In this document: positions 52,842-61,898 of the stretch, in pieces | Position numbering within the stretch: the stretch's first letter is position 1 | Layout of the letters: the number at the start of each line of letters is the position of its first letter | NCBI RefSeq assembly: GCF_002127225.1 | Contig: NZ_NFUR01000006.1 | Span: 124,001-188,000 of the forward strand | Direction of reading: 5' to 3' | DNA: 64,000 nt | DNA from: Sphingomonas sp. IBVSS2 | GTDB taxonomy: Bacteria > Pseudomonadota > Alphaproteobacteria > Sphingomonadales > Sphingomonadaceae | The notes under the pieces: generated by a model | What the model saw: only the letters and a program-made list of their open reading frames with translations | Databases searched by the model: none | Told to the model about the DNA's origin: nothing | Position numbers and translations under genes: made by a program

Positions 52842-54476
52842 ATGCGGCAGACCACGCTATCGGTGGCACTCGAAGTGAAGCCCGAGAGCTTCGACCATCT
52901 GTCGGGCCTGCTCGACGCGCTGCGCGACCGGCGCAGCCAGGATCCGTCGGGGGGCAAGGGGCCTTTCGCCGATTTCCTGACGACGGTGCCGGCGGTGCAT
53001 TTCCTGTCGCTCAGCGTGTTCCCGGGCTTCGACTATGACCCGCTCTTCGTGATCGAGGCCAATTTCGACGGCGCGCCCGGGCCCTTCTGGGCGCAGCTGG
53101 AAGCCGCGATCGGGCCCGATCTGCGGAGCTTCCTGTGCTGCTGCAAATGCCCGCTCGATCATACGGGCCCGCTGTTCGACGCCGTGACCGCGCCGGGCAG
53201 CCGGGCGCCGATCGCCCCCTATCTGGAGGCGCGGACGCTTGCCCCCACCGTGTTCCACCACGGCAATCGCGGGATGACGCGCGACCGCATCCTGGACGAG
53301 GGCAAGCTGTTCCTCGCCACCCGCGCCGAGCTGGCGCACAGCAACGATGGCGGGCCGAGCCCCTATCGCAAGCTCACGCCGGTGGAGATCCACGCCCGGC
53401 TGCGCGCGGCGCTGCTCCCGCAATTCGGCTGGCTGGCCCAGAAGGCGCCGGCGCGCATCCCGCTGGCGCAGGGCATCGGCGACTATGCCCGGCTCGCCCT
53501 GTTCGCGCTGGCGCTGGTGTTTGCGCTGTCGATCCCCGGGCTGGTCCTCAAGAGCCAGCTCGCCTGGCCGCATTATGTGCTGCTCTGCCTGGCGCTGTTC
53601 GCGCTGTTCACCGGCATGCTCTACCGGATGGGCAAGGCGCTGCCCGGCACGGCAACGCCGACGCGGTTCAGCTTTCTCGGCTTCTTCCTGAAGAAGCTGC
53701 TGGGGCCGGTGGCGCTCGCGGCGGCGGCCTATGTCGTGGTCGCGGCCTTTCTCGCCGCGCCCTTCTGGTCGGCGATCGCGCACCGGCCCTTCTGGTCGGC
53801 GTGGCGGGACATGGCGATCTGGGCCGGATGGAGCGCGGGCAGCGTCGCGGTGGTGGTGGCGGGCCTGCTCGTCTGGCTGCGCTGGCTCGAGCGGCGCGAC
53901 GCGTCGCAGGACGCGCCGCCGGTGGATCCCCGGATGCTGCGCGAGATGGCGCGGCGCGAGGACTGGATTCCGCAGAACCACATGGGCTCGGTGGTGCTGA
54001 TCAAGCCGGGCGTGCTGCGGACCGTGATCATCCGCGCGGGGCATCTCGGCCTGCACCTGCTGCTGCGCGTGCTGCCCAGGACGCGCCAGGGCTATCTCGG
54101 TTCGATGCGGACGATCCATTTCGCGCACTGGGCGCGGGTGAACAACAACAGCCGGCTGATGTTCTTCTCGAACTTCGACCAGACCTGGGAAAGCTATCTC
54201 GACGACTTCATCGAGAAGGCGCATGCCGGCCTCACGCTCGCCTGGAGCTGCGGAGTGGGCTTCCCGCCGACGCGTTTCCTGGTGAAGGACGGCGCCAGCC
54301 ATGGCCGCCAGTTCAAGGAATGGGCGCGCCATTCGATGGCGGTCAGCCGCTTCTGGTATTCGGCCTACAAGGACCTCACCGCGGAGCAGGTGGAGCGGAA
54401 CTACCGCATCGCCTGCGGCCTGAGGAAGAAGCAGCTCAGCGAGAAGGAGGCCGCGGCGTGGATCAACGACCTGTGA
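52842..54476 (+). CDS. Four-helix membrane protein coupled to peroxidase and P450 genes
   Basis: 544 residues from the ATG at 52842 (GAGGGGG ten bases upstream); a GTG at 52803 is less likely. The N-terminal ~150 residues (FLSLSVFPGFDYDPLFVIEANFD) and the C-terminal ~150 (RTIHFAHWARVNNNSRLMFFSNFD) look like two related ferredoxin-like half-domains of the sort used by DyP peroxidases. Between them are four membrane helices (YARLALFALALVFALSIPGL and three more). No heme ligand is apparent. Its 3' end overlaps the peroxidase gene, so it is probably the membrane anchor or partner of that enzyme. Family not recognised. Confidence 0.7.
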   Translation: MRQTTLSVALEVKPESFDHLSGLLDALRDRRSQDPSGGKGPFADFLTTVPAVHFLSLSVFPGFDYDPLFVIEANFDGAPGPFWAQLEAAIGPDLRSFLCCCKCPLDHTGPLFDAVTAPGSRAPIAPYLEARTLAPTVFHHGNRGMTRDRILDEGKLFLATRAELAHSNDGGPSPYRKLTPVEIHARLRAALLPQFGWLAQKAPARIPLAQGIGDYARLALFALALVFALSIPGLVLKSQLAWPHYVLLCLALFALFTGMLYRMGKALPGTATPTRFSFLGFFLKKLLGPVALAAAAYVVVAAFLAAPFWSAIAHRPFWSAWRDMAIWAGWSAGSVAVVVAGLLVWLRWLERRDASQDAPPVDPRMLREMARREDWIPQNHMGSVVLIKPGVLRTVIIRAGHLGLHLLLRVLPRTRQGYLGSMRTIHFAHWARVNNNSRLMFFSNFDQTWESYLDDFIEKAHAGLTLAWSCGVGFPPTRFLVKDGASHGRQFKEWARHSMAVSRFWYSAYKDLTAEQVERNYRIACGLRKKQLSEKEAAAWINDL

Positions 54477-56044
54477 GCGAGGGCGGCCGCACGCCGAGCT
54501 GGCATCTCGCCGCGCCGGACAATGCGCAGACCCAGGGCCTGGTGGTGAGCGGCTTCGCCGCGCTGCCCACCGGCCGCGCGCTGTTCCTCGAGCTCGGCTG
54601 GAAGGGCGTGAAGAAGAAGGGCGGCGGCGCCTGGCTGGAAGCGCTGCGCAAGGTGGCGCGGGTGAGCGATGCCGAAAGGCCCGATCCGCGCGCGGCCGCG
54701 ATGGGCTTCACCTGGTCGGGGCTCCAGAAGATGGGGCTCAACGCCAATGCGCTCGCCTCGTTCGATCGCCCGTTCAAGGAAGGCATGTTCCAGGAGGATC
54801 GCCTGCGCCGGCTGGGCGACCGGCGCGGCGATGCCTGGCAGGGCACGGTGATTCCGGGCGGCCCGCGGTGGAGCGGCAACACGCCGCTCGACGGCGCCGC
54901 GGTGGACGACGAGGCGCGCGCCTTTGACGACCGGCAGGAGAATCCCGAGCAGCGGGTGAAGACGCCGCTGACGGTCCATGCGCTGCTGCTGCTCTATTGC
55001 GAGCATGACGAAGCGGCCGAGGGCTGGTGCGAGCAGGTGAGCGCCGCGCTGGCGCCGTTCGAGGTGCGGGTGGTCCACCATCTGCCGCTCGACCTGCGGC
55101 TCGATCCGCAGGGCATCGCCCGCGAGCATTTCGGTTTCGCCGACGGCATCTCGCAGCCGATCCCGTTCGAGGCGGGCACCGTCGTCTACCGGGATGGCGG
55201 CGACGTGCCCAAGGATTATTGGAACGGCGTGCCGCTGGGCGAGGTGCTGATGGGCCATCGCAACGGGCACAACGAGATCGCGCAGGGGCCGGTGGTCGCG
55301 GACGGGATCGGCGACACCGCCGGGCTGCCGCCGCATCCCAAGGGCGTGGGCTTCCGCGATCTGGGGCGCAACGGCAGCTATATGGTGGTGCGCGAGCTCA
55401 AGCAGGACGTCTATGCCTTTTGGGAATCGATGCGCGCCGCCGCCCGGCACATCCGCGAGCGCGATCCCGAGGGGGCGGCGCACGTCACCACCACCTGGCT
55501 CGCCGAGCGGGTGGTGGGGCGCGACACGCATGGCAACCTGCTCTGTCCGCTGGGCGGGACGATCCCGGTGGCAGACAATGATTTCGGCTTCTGGGATCGC
55601 GATCCCCACGGCATGGGCTGCCCGCTGGGCAGCCATGTCCGCCGCGCCAATCCCCGCGACGGCCTGGCGCCGACCGAGGCGGACAAGCAGACCCTGCTCG
55701 ATGCGGCGAACAACCACCGCATCCTGCGCCGGGGCCGCAAATATGGCAGGACGATCAGCGTGCCGCCGACGCCCGACGATGTCGATCGCGGGCTGCTGTT
55801 CATCTGCCTCAACACCGACATCACCCGCCAGTTCGAGTTCGTCCAGCAGACCTGGGTGCTCAACCCGAACTTCGCGACGCTCTATGACGAGACCGATCCG
55901 CTGATCGGCCCCAAGGGCACGATGACGATTCCCGAGGATCCGCTGCGGCGGATCATCGACGTCGAGACTTTCGTGCAGATGGCGGGCGGGGAATATTTCT
56001 TCCTGCCGAGCATGCCGGCGCTCGACTATCTGGGGGCGCTGTGA
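54458..56044 (+). CDS. DyP-type heme peroxidase
   Basis: 528 residues from the GTG at 54458, chosen because AGGAGG lies seven bases upstream; a second GTG at 54473 is possible. The DyP signature GFADG is near residue 227, followed by SQPIPFEAG, and the heme-ligand His sits in GSHVRRANPRD near 393. No signal peptide or Tat motif is seen, so it is cytoplasmic or attached to the membrane partner. DyP enzymes use hydrogen peroxide to oxidise bulky substrates. It overlaps the previous gene by 19 bases and the P450 gene by four, a tight three-gene unit. Confidence 0.85.
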   Translation: MDQRPVSEGGRTPSWHLAAPDNAQTQGLVVSGFAALPTGRALFLELGWKGVKKKGGGAWLEALRKVARVSDAERPDPRAAAMGFTWSGLQKMGLNANALASFDRPFKEGMFQEDRLRRLGDRRGDAWQGTVIPGGPRWSGNTPLDGAAVDDEARAFDDRQENPEQRVKTPLTVHALLLLYCEHDEAAEGWCEQVSAALAPFEVRVVHHLPLDLRLDPQGIAREHFGFADGISQPIPFEAGTVVYRDGGDVPKDYWNGVPLGEVLMGHRNGHNEIAQGPVVADGIGDTAGLPPHPKGVGFRDLGRNGSYMVVRELKQDVYAFWESMRAAARHIRERDPEGAAHVTTTWLAERVVGRDTHGNLLCPLGGTIPVADNDFGFWDRDPHGMGCPLGSHVRRANPRDGLAPTEADKQTLLDAANNHRILRRGRKYGRTISVPPTPDDVDRGLLFICLNTDITRQFEFVQQTWVLNPNFATLYDETDPLIGPKGTMTIPEDPLRRIIDVETFVQMAGGEYFFLPSMPALDYLGAL

Positions 56045-57276
56045 ACGCGCTGGCTTCGCGCGAGGTGCTGCGCCCCGGCAAGAAGGGGATCGCGCGCTGG
56101 ATCGAGGGGCGGGTGTTCGCGCTGATGCCCTACGCCTTCGCCTTCCTGCGGCGCTGGAAGCCGGTGGCGAAGTTCGGCGGCATGGTGCTGACGTCGCGCT
56201 ATGACGATGTGAAGGAAGTGTTCGGCACCGATCCGGTGTTCGGCGCGCCTTACAAGCCCAAGCTCGACGTGATCATGGGCGGCGAGCCCTTCTTCCTCGG
56301 CATGGCCGACACGCCGCTCTATCACCGCGACACCGATGCGATGCGCACCGTGGTGCGCCCCGGCGACCTGCCCGGGCTGGCGCAGAAGGCGGAGGCGATG
56401 GCCGAGGCGATCGTGGCGGCGGCGCCGGGGCGGATCGAAGTGGTGGACACGCTGGTCCGGCGGGTGACCTTCAGTGTGCTGGGCGATTATTTCGGCGTGC
56501 CCGATCCGGCGGGGGGCGATTTGCGGGTATGGGGAACCCGGCTGTTCGAGTTCCAGTTCGCCGATCCCAAGGGCGATCCGGCGCTGCGCGCGGAGGTCGA
56601 CCAGATTGCCCCGGCGCTGCGCGCGCACATCGACCGGGAGATCGCCAGGCGGAAGGCGGCGCCGGGCAAGGACGATGTGCTGTCGCGCTGCCTGGCCCAG
56701 CAGAAGCGGGGCGTGCCGGGCTTTTCCGATGTGGAGATCCGCACCAACCTGATGGGCTTCATCGTGGGCGGGCCGCCCCAGCCGCCGATGGTCGTGCCGC
56801 AGGCGATGGAGCAGCTGCTGCGCCGGCCGAAGGCACTGGCCGGGGCGCAGGCGGCAGCACGCTCAGGGGACGACGACTTGCTCTGGGGCTATGTCCAGGA
56901 GGCGATGCGCTTCGATCCGCTCGCGCCGGGGCTGCCGCGCATCGTGCTGGCCGATGGCGTGATCGCGCGCGGCACTGCGCATGCGGCCGTGGTGAAGGCG
57001 GGCGACACGGTGCTCGCCGCCTTCGCCTCGGCGATGATGGATCCGCGCCGGCTGGCCGATCCCGCCCGTTTCGATCCGCATCGCCCGGCGAGCGACTACA
57101 TTCACTTCGGCTATGATCTGCACCAGTGCTTCGGCCGCCACATCAATCGCGCGACGCTGCACCTCATGCTCAAGCCGTTGTTGAAGCGTCCGAATCTGCG
57201 GAGGGCGCCGGGCAAAGCGGGGCGCCTCGCCAAGAATGGACCGTTCGCCGAGGCGCTGACCCTGGTGTTCGACTGA
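56041..57276 (+). CDS. Cytochrome P450, atypical I-helix
   Basis: 411 residues. The K-helix ExxR is EAMR (287-290) and the heme loop FGYDLHQCFGRH puts the thiolate Cys at 363. The I-helix reads GFIVGGPPQPPMV (239-251), where the usual acid-alcohol pair (A/G-G-x-D/E-T) for oxygen activation is missing. That suggests peroxygenase or isomerase chemistry rather than a classic monooxygenase. The gene overlaps the DyP peroxidase by four bases. Combination of a peroxidase with a P450 of this kind recalls fatty-acid dioxygenase/P450 pairs, but that link is only an idea. Confidence 0.87.
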   Translation: MNALASREVLRPGKKGIARWIEGRVFALMPYAFAFLRRWKPVAKFGGMVLTSRYDDVKEVFGTDPVFGAPYKPKLDVIMGGEPFFLGMADTPLYHRDTDAMRTVVRPGDLPGLAQKAEAMAEAIVAAAPGRIEVVDTLVRRVTFSVLGDYFGVPDPAGGDLRVWGTRLFEFQFADPKGDPALRAEVDQIAPALRAHIDREIARRKAAPGKDDVLSRCLAQQKRGVPGFSDVEIRTNLMGFIVGGPPQPPMVVPQAMEQLLRRPKALAGAQAAARSGDDDLLWGYVQEAMRFDPLAPGLPRIVLADGVIARGTAHAAVVKAGDTVLAAFASAMMDPRRLADPARFDPHRPASDYIHFGYDLHQCFGRHINRATLHLMLKPLLKRPNLRRAPGKAGRLAKNGPFAEALTLVFD

Positions 57277-57279
57277 GCG

Positions 57280-58311
57280 TCAGCGCCGCGGCGACGGGCC
57301 GCCGCGATAGTCGCGCTGGCGCTCGAGCATCCAGCCGGGATATTCCGCCGGCAGCTTGCTCACCGCATCGAGCCGGGCGAGTTCCTCGGCGGTGAAGGTG
57401 ACGTCCACCGCGGCGAGATTGTCGGCCAGTTGCTCGGGCCGCTTGGCGCCGACGATCACGCTCGAGACCGCAGGTTGATGCAGCAGCCAGGCCAGCGCCA
57501 GCTGGGCGACCGAGCGGCCCTTGGCCACGGCCAGCTCGCGCAGCACGTCGATGACGTCATAGCCGCGGGCCTTGTCCACCGGCGGGAAGTCGAAGCCGGC
57601 GCGGCGGCCTTCGCCGTCGCCCTCGCGCGTGTACTTGCCGGAAAGGAAGCCGCCGGCGAGCGGGCTCCACACCATCAGGCCCACGCCTTCGGATCCGAGC
57701 ATCGGGATCACTTCGCGTTCCAGGTCGCGCCCGGCGATCGTGTAATAGGCCTGGAGCGAGGCGATCGGGGCATAGTCCCGGGCCGCCGCGATGCCGACCG
57801 CCTTCATCACTTGCCACGCCGCCCAGTTGGAGAGGCCGATGTACCGCACCGTTCCGCGCCGCACCAGGCTGTCGAGCGCGTAGAGCGTCTCCTCGATCGG
57901 CGTCGCCGCGTCGAAGCCGTGGATCTGGTAGAGGTCGATATGGCCGGTACCGAGCCGTTCGAGGCTCTTCTCGACCTGGGCCAGGATGTGGCCGCGCGAA
58001 GCGCCGGCGCCGTTGGGGCCCTCGTGCATGCGGCCGACCACCTTGGTGGCGACCACCAGTTCGTCGCGTGCGACGCCCAGGTTCCTGAGCGCCTGGCCCA
58101 GGATCCGTTCCGAGCGGCCCTCGGCATAGATGTTCGCGGTGTCGAAGAAATTGATGCCGGCATCCAACGCCGCCTTGACCAGCCCGTCGGCCTCTTCCTG
58201 ACGAAGCTGGCCGATCCGGCCCCAGATGCCTTCATCGCCGCCGAAGGTCATGGTGCCGAGGCAGAGTTCCGAGACGATCAGGCCCGAGCGGCCGAGCTGG
58301 TTGTAGCGCAT
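57280..58311 (-). CDS. Aldo/keto reductase
   Basis: 343 residues from the ATG at 58311. The N-terminus YNQLGRSGLIVSELCLGTMTFGG, active-site Tyr in NFFDTANIYAEGRSE, Lys in VVATKVVG and His in YQIHGFD are the standard AKR tetrad. The segment IPMLGSEGVGLMVWSPLAGG and the C-terminal SVIVGAKRPEQLADN bind NADPH. It reduces or oxidises carbonyl sugars or aldehydes in the cytoplasm. It is divergent from the TonB receptor at 58625 and shares its operator region, which hints at sugar metabolism. The 3' end lies three bases from the end of the P450 gene. Confidence 0.9.
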   Translation of the reverse strand: MRYNQLGRSGLIVSELCLGTMTFGGDEGIWGRIGQLRQEEADGLVKAALDAGINFFDTANIYAEGRSERILGQALRNLGVARDELVVATKVVGRMHEGPNGAGASRGHILAQVEKSLERLGTGHIDLYQIHGFDAATPIEETLYALDSLVRRGTVRYIGLSNWAAWQVMKAVGIAAARDYAPIASLQAYYTIAGRDLEREVIPMLGSEGVGLMVWSPLAGGFLSGKYTREGDGEGRRAGFDFPPVDKARGYDVIDVLRELAVAKGRSVAQLALAWLLHQPAVSSVIVGAKRPEQLADNLAAVDVTFTAEELARLDAVSKLPAEYPGWMLERQRDYRGGPSPRR

Positions 58312-58411
58312 GGAATACCCCTGGGAGCGAAAGGGAGAGGGCCCGCAGATGTGGTCCGGGCGGCGGCTCCGCAATGGCCCGGTGCGGCTAAAATCGACCT
58401 GAGTCGGGCGC

Positions 58412-58425
58412 TGGCAACGGTGTCA
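58412..58425. promoter_or_regulatory. LacI-type operator in the reductase/receptor divergent region
   Basis: TGGCAACGGTGTCA, matching TGNCANCGNTGNCA, the same pattern as the GH43 operator core at 52685-52698. It lies about 100 bases upstream of the reductase ATG and 200 upstream of the receptor ATG. Confidence 0.55.
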
Positions 58426-58430
58426 CTATA

Positions 58431-58551
58431 CTCATACAATATGGTGCGATGCGGCAATTCTCCCGTCGCGATCCGATAAGTGATTGTTCCTGCGTCAAAC
58501 TAACGCGATACAAATGTATGAGTTGACAGCATGACAGGCGCGGCATAGCCA
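58431..58551. promoter_or_regulatory. Divergent promoter region with CTCATACA/TGTATGAG repeats
   Basis: CTCATACA at 58431-58438 and its exact inverse TGTATGAG at 58515-58522 flank the region; the second is part of a palindrome ATACAAATGTAT (58508-58519). Directly after it comes TTGACA (58523-58528), then 17 bases and TAGCCA as a weak -10 for the receptor gene. The palindrome looks like a GntR-type site covering the -35, and the inverted copy faces the reductase gene. Confidence 0.5.
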
Positions 58552-58624
58552 AATGTGACCGCTAACATCGCGATCCGCGCGATTGGCTCAATGGCCCGGG
58601 AAGAGGCCTTCACAGGAGGGGAAT

Positions 58625-61600
58625 ATGCACGCTCGAGTTGCGCCTCGTTTCACTGCGCGCCGTCTGGGAGTGATCGGCGCCGCGCTGCTCGCCGGCACGG
58701 CCTGGCCCGCGCTCGCCCAGACCCAGTCCGGCGACACGCCCGCCGCCGCCCAGGACCAGAGCGTCCCGGAAGCGGAGCAGTCGATCGTCGTCACCGGATA
58801 TCGTGCGTCGCTGCAGAGCTCGACCAATGCGAAGAAGAACTCGGTGGGTTTCACCGACTCGATCTTCGCCGAGGACATCGGCAAATTCCCCGACACCAAC
58901 ATCGCCGAGAGCTTCAACCGCATTCCGGGCGTGACCATCGCGCGCGAAGTGACGGGCGAGGGCCTCAACGTCACGATCCGTGGCCTTGGCACCAACTTCA
59001 CGCGCGTGCTGCTGAACGGCGCGCCGGTGGCCGTCGCTTCGACGGGCCGCACCGACTCGCAGAACACCAATCGCGAAGTAGATCTCGACATGTTCCCGAC
59101 CGAGCTGTTCACGTCGCTGACGGTGAACAAGAGCGGCATCGCCGACCAGGTCGAAGGCGGCGCCGCCGGCACGGTCAACATGCGCAGCGCGCGGCCGTTC
59201 GATCGGTCGGGCACGCGCGTCACTTATGGCGCACAGCTGACCAAGAACACCAATTCGAAGGATTGGGGCTATCGCGGCTCGCTGCTCGGCAGCACCACGA
59301 TGGGCGATTTCGGCATTCTGCTCGGCGTTGCCGGCGTGCACAACAAGGTGCGCACCACCGGCTTCGAGACGATCGGCTGGACCAACCCGAACCTGTCCGC
59401 CGCCCAGTGCGGCGCGACCAGCGGCTGCAATCCCACCGGCGGCGGCAACTGGACGATTCCGGGGACGGTGCCCGCCAATTCGGGAGCGGGCCTGGTCACC
59501 GGCACCACGATCGACCAGGCGTTCCTGCTCGCGCGCAATCCGGGGGCGTCGATCTCGCAGATCGACAACGGCATCATCCCGCGCCTGGGCCGCCCGATGT
59601 TCGAGGAAGGCACCAAGGACCGGATCAACGCGATCGCCAGCCTGGAATATAAGGGCGACCGGTTCCACGCCTATGTCGACGGCATGTTCGGCTGGAAGGA
59701 CAACCAGCTCGAGCGCGTCGACATGAACTGGGTGGGCCGCAACGGCGCGGCGATCCCGATCAACACCCAATATGACCGTTCGGACTGTACCCAGGGCTGC
59801 GTGGTCACCAAGGGCACCTATGCCAATGCGCAGTGGTTCCTCGAATATCGCCCCTTCATCGAGAAGACCAAGTTCTGGGGCGTCAACCCCGGCTTCGACT
59901 GGGAGATCGCCGACAAACTGAAGCTCGACGTCGCGGCGAACTACACCTGGTCCAGCTTCCACCGCGAATCGCCGAGCGTCGTGGTGCTCACCGCGCCCAA
60001 TGCGGGCGTGGTGGTGAATTATGACAATAGCGGCGGCGACGTGCCGTCGATCACGACGAACATCGACCTGAACAATCCCGCCAACTTCGCCTGGCCGGGC
60101 GGGCGCGTGAACATCCAGGACGAGAAGCGCCAGACCGAGACCAAGGGCGTTCGCGGCAATCTGACCTGGGGCGACAATGCGTTCAACCTCAAGGTCGGCG
60201 CCGCCTATGACGACACGTCGCGGCGCATCAACGCCTATGACAACAGCCAGGCCTGGCAGAATGCGGTGTGCGGCAATCGCCCGAGCGTGTTCCTGCCCTC
60301 GCCCAACACCCAGCCGCCGTGCAACGGCCTGGTCCAGCCCGGCGCGGCGCCGGCGGGCTATCCCAGCTATCCGGCCTATGGCACCGGCTATTCCTCCGGC
60401 GCGAGCGGCGGGGTGACCTATGGCGGCTCGCTGATCTCGAATGCGCAGCTCGCCGGGCTGCTGCGCCCGACATCGGCGGGCTTCGTCACCGTGGACTGGA
60501 ACGCGTTCAAGGCGGCGTCCAACTATGACGCCTTCCACAATGCCGCGCCCGAGGCGGGCTCGTCGAACACGGGCGCCAGCGGCGGCTATGTCCGCGAGAA
60601 GGTGATCGGCGCCTATGCCGAAGTGAATGGCGACCTGCAGCTGGGCGACAATCACCTCAACTACAATGCCGGCGTCCGCTACGTGCATACCGATCAGACG
60701 ATCGGCGGCCGCGTCTCGATCTCGGATCCGCGCAATTCGCAGGACCCGGACGGCCCCGGTCCGCTGCCGGCCGCGTGCCCCGGCACGGGCAATCCGCGCG
60801 ACGGCAGCTGCTATCCGAACATCACGAACTTCGTCTACACGGATACGCGCTACACGAACTGGCTGCCCTCGGTGAGCGGTGCCTTCCACATCGGCGACGC
60901 CGCCGTGGTCCGCGCCGCGGCATCGCGGACGATGACCCGGCCCAACCCGAACACGATGTTGCCGGGCCTCAACTTCTCCAGCCCCTCGGCCGATGTCGGC
61001 TCGGTCGGCAATCCGTCGCTCCAGCCCTATCTCTCGACCAATATCGACCTGGGCTTCGAATATTATACCGGCAAGGAAGGCTATGTCGGCTTCACGGCCT
61101 TCCGCAAGGCAGTGACCGGCTTCACCACCACCGGCACGGTAACGGTGCCCTTCTCGGCACTGGGCGCGTACGGCGTCACCTTCGACACGCTGACCCCCAC
61201 CCAGCAGGCCGCGATCAATTCGCGCGGCGGCCCGACCGGCGCCACCGTGGTGCTCAACCAGCAAGTGAACGCGACCGGCACGCTCAAGGTCAACGGCCTC
61301 GAAGTGAACTGGGTGCAGCCGCTCGACTTCCTGCTGGGCAGGATCGGGCTGAACGGCTTCGGGTTCAACGCCAACCTGACGCTGATCGACCAGACCGGCT
61401 CGGGCGCCGCCCCGGCGGTCGCGGTGGGCGTGTCGCCGGTGACCTACAACATCACCGGCTATTACGAGCAGGGCGGCATCAACATCCGCCTGTCGACCAC
61501 CTTCCAGCGCGGTTCGGTCTCGTCCGATGCGAACCAGAACGGCATCGCGCTCGCCCGGCTCTATTCGAACGACTATCAGCAGTTCGACATGTCGGCGAGC

Positions 61601-61768
61601 GTCGACTTCGCCAAGGTGCTCGACCTGAAATGGGCGCCGGAGCTGACGCTCGACGTGATCAACCTCACCAAGTCGAAGCAGCGCAGCTACTTCCAGTTCA
61701 ACAATGCCGCCTTCACGCTCTACGATCCGGGCCGCCAGGTCATGATCGGGCTGCGGGGCCGGTTCTAG
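58625..61768 (+). CDS. Second TonB-dependent outer-membrane receptor
   Basis: 1047 residues from the ATG at 58625 with AGGAGGGG upstream. Signal peptide ending WPALAQ, TonB box-like SIVVTGYRASL, plug motif DSIFAEDIGKFPDTNIAESF, IPGVTIAREVTGEG, and a barrel ending in YDPGRQVMIGLRGRF. The plug motif has Phe for Ser in ISAEDIG. It belongs to the same carbohydrate-type receptors as the first one but is clearly diverged. Neighbouring GH43, reductase and fructokinase genes suggest uptake of a hemicellulose- or fructose-containing oligosaccharide; this is inference. Confidence 0.92.
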   Translation: MHARVAPRFTARRLGVIGAALLAGTAWPALAQTQSGDTPAAAQDQSVPEAEQSIVVTGYRASLQSSTNAKKNSVGFTDSIFAEDIGKFPDTNIAESFNRIPGVTIAREVTGEGLNVTIRGLGTNFTRVLLNGAPVAVASTGRTDSQNTNREVDLDMFPTELFTSLTVNKSGIADQVEGGAAGTVNMRSARPFDRSGTRVTYGAQLTKNTNSKDWGYRGSLLGSTTMGDFGILLGVAGVHNKVRTTGFETIGWTNPNLSAAQCGATSGCNPTGGGNWTIPGTVPANSGAGLVTGTTIDQAFLLARNPGASISQIDNGIIPRLGRPMFEEGTKDRINAIASLEYKGDRFHAYVDGMFGWKDNQLERVDMNWVGRNGAAIPINTQYDRSDCTQGCVVTKGTYANAQWFLEYRPFIEKTKFWGVNPGFDWEIADKLKLDVAANYTWSSFHRESPSVVVLTAPNAGVVVNYDNSGGDVPSITTNIDLNNPANFAWPGGRVNIQDEKRQTETKGVRGNLTWGDNAFNLKVGAAYDDTSRRINAYDNSQAWQNAVCGNRPSVFLPSPNTQPPCNGLVQPGAAPAGYPSYPAYGTGYSSGASGGVTYGGSLISNAQLAGLLRPTSAGFVTVDWNAFKAASNYDAFHNAAPEAGSSNTGASGGYVREKVIGAYAEVNGDLQLGDNHLNYNAGVRYVHTDQTIGGRVSISDPRNSQDPDGPGPLPAACPGTGNPRDGSCYPNITNFVYTDTRYTNWLPSVSGAFHIGDAAVVRAAASRTMTRPNPNTMLPGLNFSSPSADVGSVGNPSLQPYLSTNIDLGFEYYTGKEGYVGFTAFRKAVTGFTTTGTVTVPFSALGAYGVTFDTLTPTQQAAINSRGGPTGATVVLNQQVNATGTLKVNGLEVNWVQPLDFLLGRIGLNGFGFNANLTLIDQTGSGAAPAVAVGVSPVTYNITGYYEQGGINIRLSTTFQRGSVSSDANQNGIALARLYSNDYQQFDMSASVDFAKVLDLKWAPELTLDVINLTKSKQRSYFQFNNAAFTLYDPGRQVMIGLRGRF

Positions 61769-61843
61769 GGCTTCACTGCAAAGGGGGAGTGGCGGCCTGC
61801 CTTGCACCGGCCGCCACTGCCGGGCCAATCCCCCAAGGGAGTC

Positions 61844-61870
61844 GGGTCGCCTGCGGGCGGCCCCTTTTTT
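61844..61870 (+). terminator. Rho-independent terminator after TonB receptor 2
   Basis: GGGTCGCC-TGCG-GGCGGCCC (eight pairs, one T-G) followed by C and six T residues. It lies 75 bases after the receptor stop and 29 before the kinase start, so the kinase is likely transcribed separately or by read-through. Confidence 0.8.
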
Positions 61871-61898
61871 GTCGCGCCGAACCGCGTTAACGGGCCCC

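Noticed and set aside
53135..54457. Upstream extension of the DyP frame overlapping the membrane-protein gene
   Set aside because: The extension has shadow composition and overlaps a gene with clear membrane helices; the peroxidase similarity begins only after 54458, where a good ribosome site exists.
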